From the NCBI GenBank assembly GCA_010909165.1, contig MU008197.1, positions 186,001 to 250,000 of the forward strand: a DNA stretch of 64,000 nucleotides. Reading direction: 5' to 3'. The position numbers and the translations under genes are program-made. A model generated the notes under the pieces. It had not been told where the DNA came from. It searched no databases and saw only the letters and a program-made list of their open reading frames with translations. The number at the start of each line of letters is the position of its first letter. Within the stretch, counting starts at the first letter, position 1. This document shows, piece by piece, positions 45,582 through 58,932 of the stretch. This DNA comes from Anthoceros angustus (lineage: Eukaryota > Streptophyta > Anthocerotopsida > Anthocerotales > Anthocerotaceae).

Positions 45582-48280
45582 TTAGGGTGGTTTAGACTTG
45601 ATATCTAGTATCCCTAAACTCTTCATATGTTTACCATGTAACTCTCGACTTAGGGATTTGGTTAATAAATCGGCTGAGTTATCATGTGTTGGGATATAAT
45701 TGATATCTATTATCTTGTTTTCTAATATTTTTCTTATATAGTAGTATTCAACTGCTATGTGCTTGGTTCTTGAGTGAAATACAAGATTTCTAGCCTTGAC
45801 TATCGTTGAATAGTAGCGTAGGGTCATCTTGAGTATGATTAAGTTCATCTAAGGCCAACCTACTCCAGACGATATCTTAAGCGATTGATGTTAGTACCCT
45901 ATACTCTGACTCAGTGCTAGAAAGGGCAATTGTAGGTTGTTTCTTACTTGACCATGAGATGGGGGCCTTGGCTAGTATGAGCACATAACCTGATCCGGAT
46001 CTTCTATTGTCGGGCTCACCAGCATAATCAGCATCAGCGTAGGCTGTCAATCTTAGCTTGTTGATGCTGGGTATATGTTGATATACAAGTCCAGTATGCA
46101 TGGTGCTCTTAAGGTATCTGAAGATACGCTTAACTGACATATAGTGTTCTCGTCCAGGATTTTCTAAAAATTGTGAGTAACTACTAACTTCAAATGATAT
46201 ATCAAGTCTTGTGAAGTTGATTAAGTAAATGAGAGTGTCAATAACAAGTTGATATGGAACTGCTGATATTTCTAACTTGTCTGCATTTGTCTTGGGACTC
46301 ATATCTAATGTGAGTTGAATCCCACTAGCGAATGGTGTTGGAGGAAGTTTAACATCCTGTAATCCAAACTTAATTAAGCTTTCCTTAATATACTTAGTTT
46401 GAACTATACTTAAAATTTTATTGCTTTGATCTCACATAATATTAACACCAAGTGCATCAGTCATCTCTCCAAGATCGTCATCTCGAAATGACTTCTTAAC
46501 CGAGCTTTAAAGGAGCTTTAAAGGCTGTAAAGGAGCATTTTATTTCTTCCTTCACTTACTTTTCTCAACTGTCACTTTTTATTTTCCTTTCCTTTATCCT
46601 CTAGTACTAGTAAGCTGGAGATCCAAAAATTCGAAGATGGTTAATAGAAGGCTTTTTACCAGTAAATGCTTCATATGGTGTCATACCAGAGACAGCGGAT
46701 GTTGGCAATCTATTGATGAGATATATAGCTGTAAGAATGGCTTCAGCCCAATAAACCTTGGGGAGCTTGGCTTGGGTCAATAAGCATCCAATGATCTCTT
46801 GAAGACATAAATTCTTGTTTCAACTATGCCATTTTGCTGAGGTGTGTGTACAACTGTGAGTTGTTGAGCTATACCTTCAGCTCGACAAAAATCAACAAAT
46901 TCATGTTATGTAAACTCTCTTCCACTGTCAGAACGCAAGGTTTTGAGTTTCTTATCAATTAATCTTTCCGCCCTAGCCATATAATCCTTGAAGAAGTTGT
47001 AGGCGTCACTCTTGTGCTTGAGGATGTATGTGAGGACAAAACGGAAATAGTCATTTGTGAAGGCTACGAAATATCTGCTACCACTGAAGGATGGTGTAGA
47101 GATAGGACCACAAATGTCGATATGAACAAGTTCTAAAGGAGAGGATGCCCTCTGTGGAGATTATATTTGTTCTTAAAAGGAGCTTGGTCTTTATTGGTAA
47201 CAACATTGGCTTTCACCATGGTAGGTGTTGTATGTTAGAAAGACAGGGAGTTCTATAGAGACTACCCTTCGACATTTGGAGAAGCTTTAAGCTATTTGGA
47301 TTACCTAAGCGTCAATGTCAATGCATGGTACGTGTAGGTGTCGCTGTATTTTGAGAGGCAATGTTGATAGAATGGGAAACTCCCACTTGAAGTGACAATC
47401 TATAGACACATCGTCTAACATGCCTATGCAGATGACTAGTTTTATGTTACTTGTGTAGGAAATGAGACAATTATCTGCATTTAAGGTCACCGGTGTCGCT
47501 GTATTTTGAGAGGCAATGTTGATAAAATGGGAAACTCCCACTTGAAGTGACAATCTATAGACACATCGTCTAACATGCCTATGCAGATGACTAGTTTTAT
47601 GTTACTTGTGTAGGAAATGAGACAATTATCTGCATTTAAGGTCACTTGCATAGTGTGTTCTTTACAAAGACTCGTAGCTGACACTAAATTTTTGCATATG
47701 GCAGGAATATGAAGGACTTAATGGAGGTGAAGGGTCTGACCTATATTACATCTGAGTATAACTGAACCAATACCGAAGATGGTAAGAATGTGATCATCCC
47801 CCAAGAAGACAGACTGGTGTCTTGTGGTTGAAGAATATGACTCAAAAGAGTCCTTATTGTAATAGATGCGTGAGGTAGCTCCACTGTCAAGATACCAATT
47901 TTGATTTGAAGGCTGAGATGAAGCCAAACAAATAGTGAGAGCTGAGGGAGTTGAAACTGTCTCCATAGTTAGTGTTGTTGATAATCGTTGGGTTTGGTTC
48001 CTTGTCCTGATTGATAGGTGGTGGAAGATTAACTAGCGGAGGGTCAATGTGATCACCACCATCATCCAAAGCAGCAGCCAAAGCAGATGGATTTAGGCAC
48101 GACTATGTCGTGTGCGTGCATTTTTTGGGGAGATCATTTGAGGAAGTATCTCGATGTAGATATCTTCATCAGAATTGGAGTTTGCACGTGAATGAAATGA
48201 ATTTTGCAAAGAACTATTAGAAACTGTATTTTCTAAGTCTTCAATACGTTTAATTAAACAATTGAAACAAAAAATAAGCA
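45582..48280 (-). mobile_element. Ty1/copia fragment D: gag end, protease, integrase, RNase H
   Basis: From 48280 down on the minus strand: a gag-like remnant; protease with WYLDSGATSRIYY near 47890; integrase core at about 47150-46640 (ELVHIDICGPIST, LRSDSGREF, then LPKVYWAEAILTAIYLINRL); the RT C-terminal part joined directly to it at ~46500; and RNase H (AYADADYAGEPDNRRSGSG near 46040, SSTESEY near 45910, ADLLTKSLSREL near 45650). Most of RT including YVDD is missing, and several stops are present. This is a dead, internally deleted copy with separate ancestry from fragment B. Confidence 0.85.
47339..47644 (-). repeat. 154 bp tandem duplication inside copia fragment D
   Basis: Units 47339-47492 and 47493-47644 are almost identical, both containing GAGAGGCAATGTTGAT(A)GA and running to TTTAAGGTCAC. 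They fall between protease and integrase. Confidence 0.9.
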
Positions 48281-49140
48281 ATGATAATTGCTGAATTGTG
48301 GCCTTATGATTTAGTTATGTATCTAACTTGATGGACTCTACAGTTAGTTGCAGGAAACTGATATTAGTGGAAGCATTAGTGGAAGCACTAGGACCAACAA
48401 ATATGTTAGGAAGATGTTGGAGTGCAAGTATAATTGATTATGCTTGTGAGTAGCTAAAACGAGAAAGTAGATCACTTCTAGCAAGCTTAATCAATTGTCC
48501 TTGATTTTCTGATTTGATTATGATCTATAGCTCCAATGTAGTTACTAATAATCTTAGAATCTCCTTCAACTTGATCTCTAATGATGTTTGATCGTTTCTC
48601 TGTTGTTGTAGCCTTGAATCTCCTTCTATTCTCTTGTCTACCAGGATGAGAATGTTAAGATAGTAACCTCCAGCCCTTAGGGCACGCTTCGAATATAGTA
48701 TATATTAAATGTTACTCAAAGTAGACGGTTAGGTTTTGCCCACGACGCGTCATCTCTATAGACATCTGTACATAACGTTTGATACACATTTTCAATGAGA
48801 GCACATCTGTTCATTGCTCCTACGTTCCAGACATTCTCAAATGTAAGTGGAGAAGGGAATGTTTCTCGTGCGTCAACGCAGAGCCCACCAGCACTGTCCC
48901 TATGCATCCAGTCAAGCTGTGACAGACAGGCTAGTACTAGTCTGATGAGACTTAAAAGATTCGGGCATGTGGACACCTGGAATGTGTGAAGGGAGATAGC
49001 TGCTGTGACAAACGAGGACGATATTGGATCTCAGGAGAATGAGTGTGTTCTTCAACACAGACCATTTATGAGAAGAAGAGATCTTTGAGGAGAGAAGATG
49101 CAATCTCTCCTTCCCCACGCCCTGCTAGTCGAATTTTTAT
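48281..49140. other. Unassigned stretch
   Basis: 48300-48700 probably continues copia fragment D upstream (gag or leader), with no clear LTR. 48716-48989 has overlapping short frames on both strands with no recognised family. Confidence 0.4.
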
Positions 49141-49141
49141 G

Positions 49142-49498
49142 GTGCAGCCTGCACCTGCTGGACCCGCCTCCAGTCCTGGACTGTTTTGTTGGATTGGATG
49201 GCCTTGTGGTTGATAGTCGTATAGCCTTTCCCTGAATGTTTTGCACTGCCTCAACTCTGGTCTTGAAATGTTCAGTGCTCATACGCTTGTGTTATTCTCC
49301 CTGCTGACCCTTGCACGTCCAGGATCGAGACCCAGAAACAAAAGATGGGCAGTATCTCGTAGGGACAGCATCCCCTTTCTATCCTACCTCATATCGAGAA
49401 GCCTCAAGAGGCCATCCCTCTCGTCAGGAGACGTGGCTGAGAGATCCTGTTGTTGCAAACTATAGATTACTGAGGACATCCCACCCCACAAGATGAAG
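49142..49498 (+). CDS. Possible small two-exon gene, unrecognised
   Basis: An ATG at 49141-49143 opens a short frame (MQPAPAGPASSPGL region in neighbouring phase), and after a TTGCACGTCCAG acceptor-like site at about 49310-49321 comes a well-formed frame to the stop at 49496. It reads DRDPETKDGQYLVGT, then LRDPVVANYRLLRTSHPTR. This exon has the even composition of real protein, unlike the compositional frames elsewhere. I do not recognise the family, and the first exon and its junction are not established. It may be a small organelle protein or a relic. Confidence 0.3.
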
Positions 49499-49560
49499 CA
49501 CCCAAATGGCGTGGAAGCTGCCAAGAATAGCTAACAACAAAAGTGAGCAAACCCTGGATG

Positions 49561-50530
49561 CGCCTATCCAACTTACGCAATTCAATCTTTACGCTACGAG
49601 TATCCTTGATCATAGGCCCGATCCAGACTAGGAACAACATAATATTTGAAGCGGCTGAATATACAAAGCCGCTTCAGAAAAAAACCAGCCGCTGGAAACC
49701 GGTGGCAATTGGTCCGCGATTCGTGACTATTTGGTTTTGGTGATGGTTCATTCCTTCCTCTCGCATCCTACTTTTCTCGCCGAAAGTGCACACGCTATGG
49801 TCAGATCGCGCTTCGAAAGCCCCAATGGTCTTTCGCAATGATATTCATCAGATCGTTGTCGATCGCTTTTAACACCTACTTGAAAGCACAACCGACTAAA
49901 AAGCAATAAAAGATTAAAGAGGATGTTATGGACGTGCATGCCGGCCTAAAAGGCTTCCAAGTCACGCAATGTAAAGCAAATGTCCAATAACCTAACTACC
50001 AAAATCTTCACAAGAAATTTGAGTCTCGTGGCATTGCCCAGACACGCCTATCCAACTTACGCAATTCAATCTTTACGCTACGAGTATCCTTGATCATAGG
50101 CCCGATCCGCATTAGGAACAACATAATATTTGAAGCGGCTGAATATACAAAGCCGCTCAGAGAAAAAAACCAGCTGGAAAACTGGGCAATCGAATCCGAT
50201 TCGAGCTTTGGTTTTGGTGATGGTTCATTCCTTCCCTTCCCGCTACTTTTCTCGCCGAGTGCACACGCTATGGTCGATCGCCTGGAAGCCCCAATGGTCT
50301 TTCGCGGTGATATTCATCAGATCGGGTTGTCGCTTAACACCTACTTGGAAAGCAATACACAAAAAGCAATAAAAGATTAAAGAGGATGTTTTGCATGACG
50401 CGCATGCGGCCTAAAAGGCTTCCAAGCTGGCTACGCAACAGAAAGTAAATGTCCAATAACCTAACTACCAAAATCTTCGCCAGCAGCTTGAGTCTCGGGT
50501 GGGCATTGCCCAGATACGCTATCCAACACA
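49561..50530 (+). repeat. Tandem repeat, two full units of ~480 bp plus the start of a third
   Basis: CGCCTATCCAACTTACGCAA starts at 49561 and 50045, and a shortened CGCTATCCAAC at 50518, giving periods of 484 and 473 bp. The copies align throughout but differ by many 1-6 base indels. No gene. Confidence 0.85.
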
Positions 50531-51925
50531 ACATCGACGTTTCTGTGTCAGCGGGTTGGAAAGAAGACGGGGAAAATGCTGATCAACACCGGTGAATTTG
50601 TATAGCCGCAATCTCGCCCGGGCTACCTTGGAATTCCTCTCCTCCCAGCGTTTGTAGCGCCCATATCCGCTAGCCACCCCAAATGCGGAGCTTGGTCACT
50701 GAGCTCTCGACCACCCCAAGGATCTCCCTGGCCCTCTTGTGACGAGAGGGCGGTGCACCGAATCGGTTTTGTGGTAGATGGACGTCTCCAATCAACCCTA
50801 CGCGCAGATTCGACACACGGAAGCTCGCACCTGAAATTGTCTATCAAGAGAGACACAAAAGGGTCTCTTATATATCCAGCTGTGGCTCCCCACAGCTCAT
50901 TCCTCTCCAGGGTCTAAAAATTTGGCTAACCACCACGAGCGCTCCTACCAATTTAGGTAACTACAGCTCCCCAGGCCTTCCTAACACCTTATCCCTTAAT
51001 CCAAGTAAAAGCCTCTGACCTAGGATGCCGCCTCTATAATCTACCACCCCGCCTCACTGCTAGCCTACCACTGCCCATGGGTGTTCCCCTCGCTCTCCTT
51101 CCACGCCTCTGATCCGAACGGTTCTCCCTCAAAATTTCCACCTTACTTTCGCTACCCGAAGTTCCCTCGCCTCTTGTAAACGATCTCGTAATTGGAAACT
51201 CCTCATTGGATTGTGTCTTTAAGTGATTTTGTTTTTTTGTTAAGTCGGTGTCAAGAAGAGCTAGGTTGTCAGATAGGGATATTTATAGTAGAAAGTGTCC
51301 TTGGCCTATGAGTTTTGGGGTTGTTTTCTGGATTAAATAATAATCGGTCCTTGGACTATGAACTCGATACTCCTTGGCCTTTAGTCTTGGAATATTTAAT
51401 AAAAAGGCCTATATATGGGGGGAAGGGGTCCTCATATTTATGCAGGTAGTCAAGTTCATAGGCTAGTGGTCGAATCCAACCATGAGTTGAATTGGTGGTC
51501 ATTGACTGTGTGTGGTAGCTATGTTCAAGGCGGTAGAAGAACCGGGAGGGCTACTGGAGGAAGAAGGCGGTGAAGCCGGGGTTGGCGGTCGAGAGTTCCA
51601 GGAGTAACCTAAGGGAACTCCTTTGAAAGGCACCTGCGGCTACGGGTAGCTCCAGAATTCTCGAGTAGGCACGAGCTCGGCATGAGGCATGAAGGGCAGC
51701 CCCGATGGGGCGTGAGACTCTGAGGCAGTGGGGTAGGAACCTTGGGGATCACCTGTTGAGATTCTGAGGCGAGCTATCAAGAATTCGAGGCGTGCGGGCG
51801 TGAGGTTTCGCAGGAGCATGGCGCCAATGACTGAAATTTCACCGCCCAATCGCCAACTGACATTTGAGGGTCTGTGATCACGATGGTCGCCGGTCTCGCT
51901 GTTTGCCGCACAATCCGTGTCGTTG
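50531..51925. other. Unassigned stretch
   Basis: No recognised gene. A minus-strand open frame at 51640-51969 (109 codons) runs into the next repeat unit and resembles no known family. Around 51300-51440 there is a CTATATATGGGG sequence in AT-rich context that could be a promoter or LTR remnant. Confidence 0.4.
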
Positions 51926-54900
51926 TAGTAAGGGGTCGTTCCCAAGAGAATGATAACTCCGTTTGCCACGTTTCAATCGTTTCTCACCTCACGAGTACCG
52001 TTTGACTCAACCCACACATTCATCGCTTTACAACTAACTACCCGGACGCTTCGCACGACAAGAACCAAAGCGCATAACGGTTAAAGACCCGTTCGGCACG
52101 TCTTATCATTCATGTTTGTCGCTTCCTCACCATTCACACTACACTCATCGCCCTTGGAGAAAATCGCGGGTGGTCAGCAACCGGACCTCCTAGTCGCTCG
52201 CCGCCTACTATCTCCTTATTCCACTCCAGCCCTCCGGCCACTCGGCCCGGGCCCGTTCCGACGCGGCCGCCGCCGCGGGCAAGGGTCCTTGATCGCTCTT
52301 CCCTGCACACACCACCACACGTTAGGGTCCGTCACCAGGACCTTGATTAGTCTCCCCGGGGCTGTCGGCCTGCTCAGTGACTCAGGACTCACGTTAGCAA
52401 GAAGGCGCACAAGGGCCTGCAAGGAAACGCGGCATCAACACCAAGAGAAAGATACTTTACTTACAGCAGCCTCAGCCCTCTTATACTACGCCAAAGGTCG
52501 GCGTCTTTATTACACACCTATTCTGAGCTGGTGGCGAGCCCAGTGGGCCCTTGCTGGCCGCCTACTATCTCCCTTATTCCACTCCATTCATGCCTTCATG
52601 GTCCACTGTCTGGGTGCCTCGGCGCTCCGGCCTCGCCCTAGCCCCTCGACCCGCTACCCGTCGGATGGTCCGCCAGGCGGGCCCCTACCTCTCCCCGAGA
52701 CTCTTCGTCAGGCTCTGAGCTGCGGCCCTGACGGCGGTCACTCAAATCCTCCTCACCATCCTCTCTTATTTGCATGGGCCCTCGTGCCGAGCCTCCAAGA
52801 GATGGTTCCCGCTGTGCCGTGGTTGCGCCTCCCTCCGCCTCCCGAGTTTGGACCTCAAGCCCGACTGAGGCCGGACCTCAGGTCCGGTCTTCTCTCGGTC
52901 CGGACCTCGGTGGTCTTCTTTCTAGTCCGGACCTCGTGGTCCAGCCTTTTTGAGTCCGGACTGTGGTCCGACTCGCCTGGGTCCGGCCTTCTAGGCCCAC
53001 TCCGGTCCTGACTGGCTCACTAGAGTCCTGACCTCGAGTCCAGATTTTTTCGAGGCCACCTGGGTCCGGCTTCAAGAGTCCTGACAAAGTCCGAATCATG
53101 AGCACCCGCTCCCGGACTTCTCAATGGTTCACCCACCGAGCCTCCCTGGGGTCCAAAGCGTCTCGAGTCGCCTTCTACGCCTCTAGGGCCCTCCTCCTCC
53201 TTCCGTGGCCGAGGTGGTAGTGCTCCTCCTGCCTGACCTTCCCCGCCCCCGCTCCACCCCCTCGGCCGCTGCTTTGTGCCATCAAATAGCCCTAAGGTCC
53301 AAAGTGGCTGCCGGCCTCCTCCCTCGCTCCTCCTTCTGACCCGTCTGGAAGTCCGTCCACCTGCCGAGGGTGGCGCAAGGCCTCCAGGGCCTTGAGGAGC
53401 TCCGCGTGGTAGTAGGCAAAGTCTGAATCGACTTGTTGAATTGCCTCCTCCACATGGGCCCGGAGCACCCGGTACTCCCTCCTCCAGAGGTGCTCCGGCA
53501 GTTGGGCGTGTTGTCCAGCTTGCTGGATCGTCTCGCCCGAGCTGTGCCAAGGCCGGGAGACTCCTTGATGCCGCCAAGGCGGCCTCAAACACCTCCTGCG
53601 GCCTTTGCTTTCTCGTGCTCCTCCTCCCGTGTCGCTAGTAAGGGGTCCGCTCCTCAAGAGAATGATAGTCTGCTTACATGCTTTCAATCGCTTTCTCACC
53701 TCATCGAAAATTCGCTTCAGACTCAACCCACACATTCATCGCTTTACAACTAACACCAGAACGCTCACCGGATGGTGCCTGCGGCTAAACGCTTTAAAGA
53801 CCCGTCAAGGTCGTATCATTCATGTTTGTCACCTGCCTCTCACCATCTACACTACACTCATCGCCCTTGGAGAAAATCGCGGTGTGGCGGCCCGACCTCT
53901 CCTCCGCTCGCCAGCCTCTCCGCCCGGCCTACACGCCTCCCGAGTCCTCCGCTCACACGCCTGGGCCCGTCCGACGTTGGCCGCCGACGCAAGGGTCCTT
54001 GATCGCTCTTCCGCACACACACCACCACACGTTAGGGTCCGCTACCAGACCTTGATTAGTCTCCTGGTCGCGCCACCGCTTGACTCGTAGACTCACGTTA
54101 GCAAGAAGGCGACAAGGGCTCGGGCAAGGAAACGCATCACTCAAGAGAAAGATACTTACTTACAGCAGCCTCAGCCCTCTTATACACGCCAAAGGTCATG
54201 CCTTTATTATTACACACCCTAGCCGGGGTGGCGCCTGGGCCCTTGCCGGCCGCCTACTATCTCCTTATTCCACCTATCTATGCCTTCTCGGTGGGCTGAT
54301 TGTCTCGGTTCCGCCTCTGGCGGCCCAAGCCCTAGCCCCGATAACCGCAGCACCCCCAATCGGATGATCCGCGAGGCGGGGCCCCTACCTCTCCCCGAGA
54401 CTCTATCAGTCGCCATCACGGCGGTTCGACAACGCGGTCACCACCAAATCCTCCTCACCATCCTCTCTTATTTTGGCGGGCCCTCGTGCCGAGCCTCCAA
54501 GAGATGGCCCGCTGTACGGTGGTTGCGCCTCCCTCCGCCTCCCGAGTTTGGACCTCAAGGTCCAGCCTCACTGAGGCCGGACCTCTAGGTCCGGTCTCTC
54601 GGTCCGGACCTGTGGTCCTTTTCTTTCTTAAGTCCGGACTCGTGGTCCAGCCTCTTTGAGTCCGGACTGTGGTCCTGACTGGGTCCGGGCCTTCTAGGCC
54701 CATCCACGTCCTGACTCACACTAGAGTCCTGACCTCGAGTCCAGACTTTCTCCAGGAGGCGACCGGACCTTTTCGTGGAGTCCTGACAAAGTCCGAATCA
54801 TGAGCACCCGCTCGACTTCTCAATGGTTCACCCACCGAGCCCTCCTGGTCCAAAGCGTCGAGTCGCCCCTTCACGGCCCTCTAGGGCCCTCCTCCCTCCT

Positions 54901-55325
54901 CCGCAGGAGGTCCGAGTGCTTACCTCGTGCGCACGCTCCTTACGCCCCCGCCTCCTCCACCGCCTCCCCTCGCCACGCCGTTGTCGCCAAACAGGGCCCT
55001 AAGGTCTCGTGGGCTGCCTCGGGCCTCCTCCTCGCTCTCCTTCCGACCCGCTCGAAGTCCGCCCACCTCACGGGTGGCGAACACCTCCAAAGGTTTTGAG
55101 AAGCTCCGCGTGGTAGTAGGCAAAGTTTGAATCGACTTGTTGAATTGCCTCTCCACATGTGCCCGGAGCACCTGCATTCTCCTCCGAGGTGCTCGTATAG
55201 CTACGGTGGTCCAAATTGCCGGATCGCTCACGCTGTCGCCAACCGAGTCGGGCAGACTTTGATGCATGCCTGACACTTCCTCGCAGCCTTTGGCATTGCT
55301 CGACGTGCTCCTCCTCCCTTTCGCT
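51926..55325 (-). mobile_element. Repeat family of 14.5-18.6 kb, first part, in two tandem units (~1.7 kb)
   Basis: Unit 1 (51926-53635) and unit 2 (53636-~55325) both start TAGTAAGGGGTC and share ACCCACACATTCATCGCTTT, CACCACACGTTAGGGTCCG and AACACCAAGAGAAAGATAC-type segments. The same segments occur inverted between about 17.4 and 18.6 kb. The long C-rich (CTCCGCCTCC) stretches are the complement of the GGAGGCGGA tracts there. Confidence 0.7.
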
Positions 55326-55469
55326 GCTGTAGCTCCACCCGGTTTGCTGGCCATGGAGCCTCCCCTCGCCTCCCTCGGACAAGCGACTCTGCTCCTCCAG
55401 CTCTCGTCCCTCCGTTCATCCTTACCGGAGGTCCGCCACTTCCTTCTCCAGGCGGGCGGTATCTCCGCC

Positions 55470-58400
55470 GCTCCTGGCTTCCTCCGGCTCCTTCTTGACT
55501 GGCGGCGTCAACTCCTTGGACGCGCCTATTCTCCTCCGTCTTCAAGCGGCTGGGCGCTCTATCTCCAAGTCTTGGATTCTCCCGTTGAGAATCCGTGTTG
55601 CTCCGAGCGTCTTGGAGTTGCGCCTCGGGTGTCCTTGCCTTCCGGCTCTGGCACCTCCACTTCACTGCCGCACCACAGGTCCCCTATTTCGGGTCTGGCC
55701 TCCATTTCTTCTTCACGGCTCTTGGTGCCTGCCGCCACACAGTCGGCCTTGAGGTTGGCGCAGCTACCCGCCGTCTCCCTCCACGGTTCGATCACGTTGT
55801 GATCTAGTCGATTAGCTTGGCTTCCGCCTCCGGCCGCCTTCACGAGCCTCGCGCTTGGTGTTGGTCTGGCCGCCTCGGCCGGTCGCGGGCGTTCTCCGCC
55901 TCGACCCTCCTCGCCTCCTTCTGCGCCTCCCTCCGTTTGCGGTCTTCACCGTGCTTGGGCCTCCTGCGCTTCAGCTGACCATGAAGGGGTCTTAGTCGGT
56001 CTTGCCGAGCCATCCGGACCTCCTCTCCCTCGGCGTTTCCCTCCTCGATTGGCGAGGGACTCCGCCTTCTTCTTTGCCCGGGCCGACCGCCTTGAAGTTC
56101 CACCATCCTCCGGTGGCTCCACTGGGTCTTCCGCTATTCCACAGAGGCCCCAAAGCATACCGTCCATGATGGTAGCTAAAACTCGCTGCTTTTCCATTTG
56201 GACGCCTGACTGGGAGATGCTCAGAAGTCCGTGGGCGGTATCTCTCTGGTCCGTGAAGGACCGCCATACTGCCCGAGCGAAGTTCGATCCCGGACTTCAG
56301 ACCCTTAGGTCGAGGCCGTGGTCCGAGCCTCACCTTCCTTGGCCCTCTTGGCCGCTAACCTTCTTCGCCTTCTCCCTGGGCTCGGAGGTGGTGAAGGGGT
56401 CCGAGTCGCCCTTTTGCCCCTCCCGGCCGGGGACAGTGCAGACGGCCCGGTGGTCACGCTGGCCTCCGCCTCGCGGCCTTCCGCCTTCAGACGCTTCTCC
56501 TCCGCTCGCCACCCGCTGGCAGTGAGGCAAGGGCACGGCGCCCTGGTGCTGCGCTAGCGGCGCCGCTTCCGCCTCTTCTGCCTCGACGAGTCCACGGGGC
56601 TCGCATGTTGTCGCTATCATCACGAGCTGAGCCGCTAACTCCTGGCCCTGTGGCCCCATCCTTGCTACTGGCCGCCCGGTGGGCACCAGAGAAGAGAAGT
56701 GATGTCCTCCCACACTTCCCTAGGCGGGGTCCGCCTGATGTATGGAGTCCGAATCCTCCTGCCCTCCTCCCGACCTCTGCTTGACCGCCGGGCGGGCCTC
56801 AGATTCTTCCTTCCGCCTGTGAGGGCACCTTTCTGGAGTGCCTGCCTCCTCGCCCTTCCGGAGGTTCGCGTGCCCCACATGGATCAAGAACGCGATAGCG
56901 CCGGGACGGAGGTGGCTTGCCTCACCTGAGCCTCCCGCTGATCCGGCGAAATTATTCCCGCCCGCCTATGCTTCTTCTAGAGGTTGTGGAGGAACACCAG
57001 CAATTGTCTCCAAAGTGGTCCACCTTGGTCAAGCATGTTCCGATTGGATAATCTTCGCCAGCGATCGTACCCTCTCCGGAGGTCCGACATCGCCCACCCG
57101 TTGGAGGATTCTGCGCCACAGTCGCAAAAGGCCATACGGCGCTTCCACCTTCCCCTTCACCTTGAGGGTTCGATACTACTCCTCCTACTTCCTCCAGCTT
57201 CCACTTAGCGACGCCCAACTCCTTGGATCGCCGATTCTCCTCTCGCCTTCAAGCCGGAGACGCCCATCTCCGCCTCAAGTCTTCGATTTCCCGCTGAAAA
57301 TCCGCCCGACGCTTTGAGTTGCAGCCTGTGGTGTCCTCAGCTTCCAGCCTTCACCCGCACTGCTTCCCGCACCGCACCTCAAGTCCCCTATTTCCCGGTG
57401 CCGGCCTCCATTTCTTCTTCACTACGGCCTGTGCTTGTCCACGCCAATTGCTCCGGCCTTGAGGTTACCTGCCACCCCCCCGCTCCTCCACCGGCCCGAT
57501 CACGCTGGTACCGATCCTAGTCGATCTTAGCTGTGGCTTCCGCCTCCGCCCACCCGAGCCTCACCGGCTTGGTGTTGGTCTACCGCGCCCGGCCAGTCGC
57601 TACATGCTCCGCCTCACGACCTTCCTCGCCTCCTTCTCGCGCCTCCCTTCGCTTGCAGGTCTCACCGTGCTTGGGCCTCTCACAGACGCTTCAGTCGCAC
57701 AGCCTAAAGGGTCTTGGTCCGGCCTTTTGCCGAGCCATCCGACCTCACGCTTCCGCCTCCCAAGCCCCTCCTCGATCTGAGGGACTCCTTCTTTGCCTCG
57801 GGCCGCCCACCGCCTCAGTTCCACCATCCTCCGCCCAGGGTGGCCTCCACTGGGTCTTCTCCGCTATTCCACAGAGGCCCCAAAGCATACCGTCCATGAT
57901 GGTAGCTAAAACCGCGCTTTCTTCCACGGACGCCTGGGGGAGATGCCTGTGAAGTCAGTGGTATCTCTCGGTCCGTGAAGGATCACGATACCGCATTCCC
58001 GAGCGAAGTCTCGATCGGGCTCTCCGACGACCTTAGGTCCCGAGGCCGTGGTCCGAGCCTCACCTTCCTTGGCCCTCTTGGCCGCTAACCTTCTTCGCCT
58101 TCTCCTCCCCGGGCTCGGAGGTGGTGAAGGGGTCCGAGTCGTCTTTTGCCCTCCCGGCTGACAGACGGCCCTGGTACTGCTGGCCTCCGCCTGCGCTGGC
58201 CCTTTCCACTGACCTTCCTCCGCTCGCCACTCGCAAGGGTGAGGCAAGGCACGGCGCCCTGGTGCGCTAAGGGCGGCGCCGCTTTTCCGCCTTTTCGCCT
58301 CGACGAGTCCATCGGGGCTCAAGCACTGCCGTGCTGTTGTCATTGCCCGCACGAGCTGAGCCGCTAACTCCTGGCCCCGTGGCCGCCCATCCTGCTACTG

Positions 58401-58930
58401 GCCGCCCGGTGGGGGCACCAGGAGAAGAGAAGTGGGATGTCCTCCACACTTCCCTAGGCGAGGGTCCGCCTCCATGTATGGAGTCCGAATCCCACCTGCC
58501 CTCCTCCTGACCTCTGCTTCCGGACCGGGCCGGCCTCCGCCTCAGATTCTTCCTTCCGCTCCTGTGAGGGCGCCACTTCTCGGAGTGCCTGCCTCCTCGC
58601 CTCCTTCCGGAGGTTCGCGTGCTCACATGGATCAAGAACGCGAGGCGATGGCCGGGACGGAGGTGGCTTGCACCTCACCGAGCCTCCTGCTGATCCGGCG
58701 AAATTATTCTACCACGTATGCTCTTTCTAGAGGTTGTGGAGGAACACCAAGAAATTGTCTCCAAAGTGGTCCACCTTGGTCAAGATGTTCCAAAGACGAG
58801 CACCTCGGGCGCATCGACTGCACTCTCCGCCTGTGGAGGTCCGACATCGCCCACTGCTGAGGATTGCGCCCCTCGCAAAAGGCCGCCCGGCCGCTTCCAC
58901 CTTCCCCTTCACCTTCAGGGTTCCATTACC
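55470..58930 (-). mobile_element. Repeat family of 14.5-18.6 kb, middle part, in two tandem units (~1.74 kb)
   Basis: Unit 1 runs from about 55470 to 57190 and unit 2 from about 57190 to 58930. Both contain AGCATACCGTCCATGATGGTA (56154 and 57884 region), GGTTGTGGAGGAACACCA (56983 and 58731) and GTGGTCCACCTTGGTCAAG. The inverted single-copy counterparts are near 15.45 and 16.3 kb. Frames on both strands are compositional; a possible decayed coding strand is minus. Confidence 0.7.
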
Positions 58931-58932
58931 TC

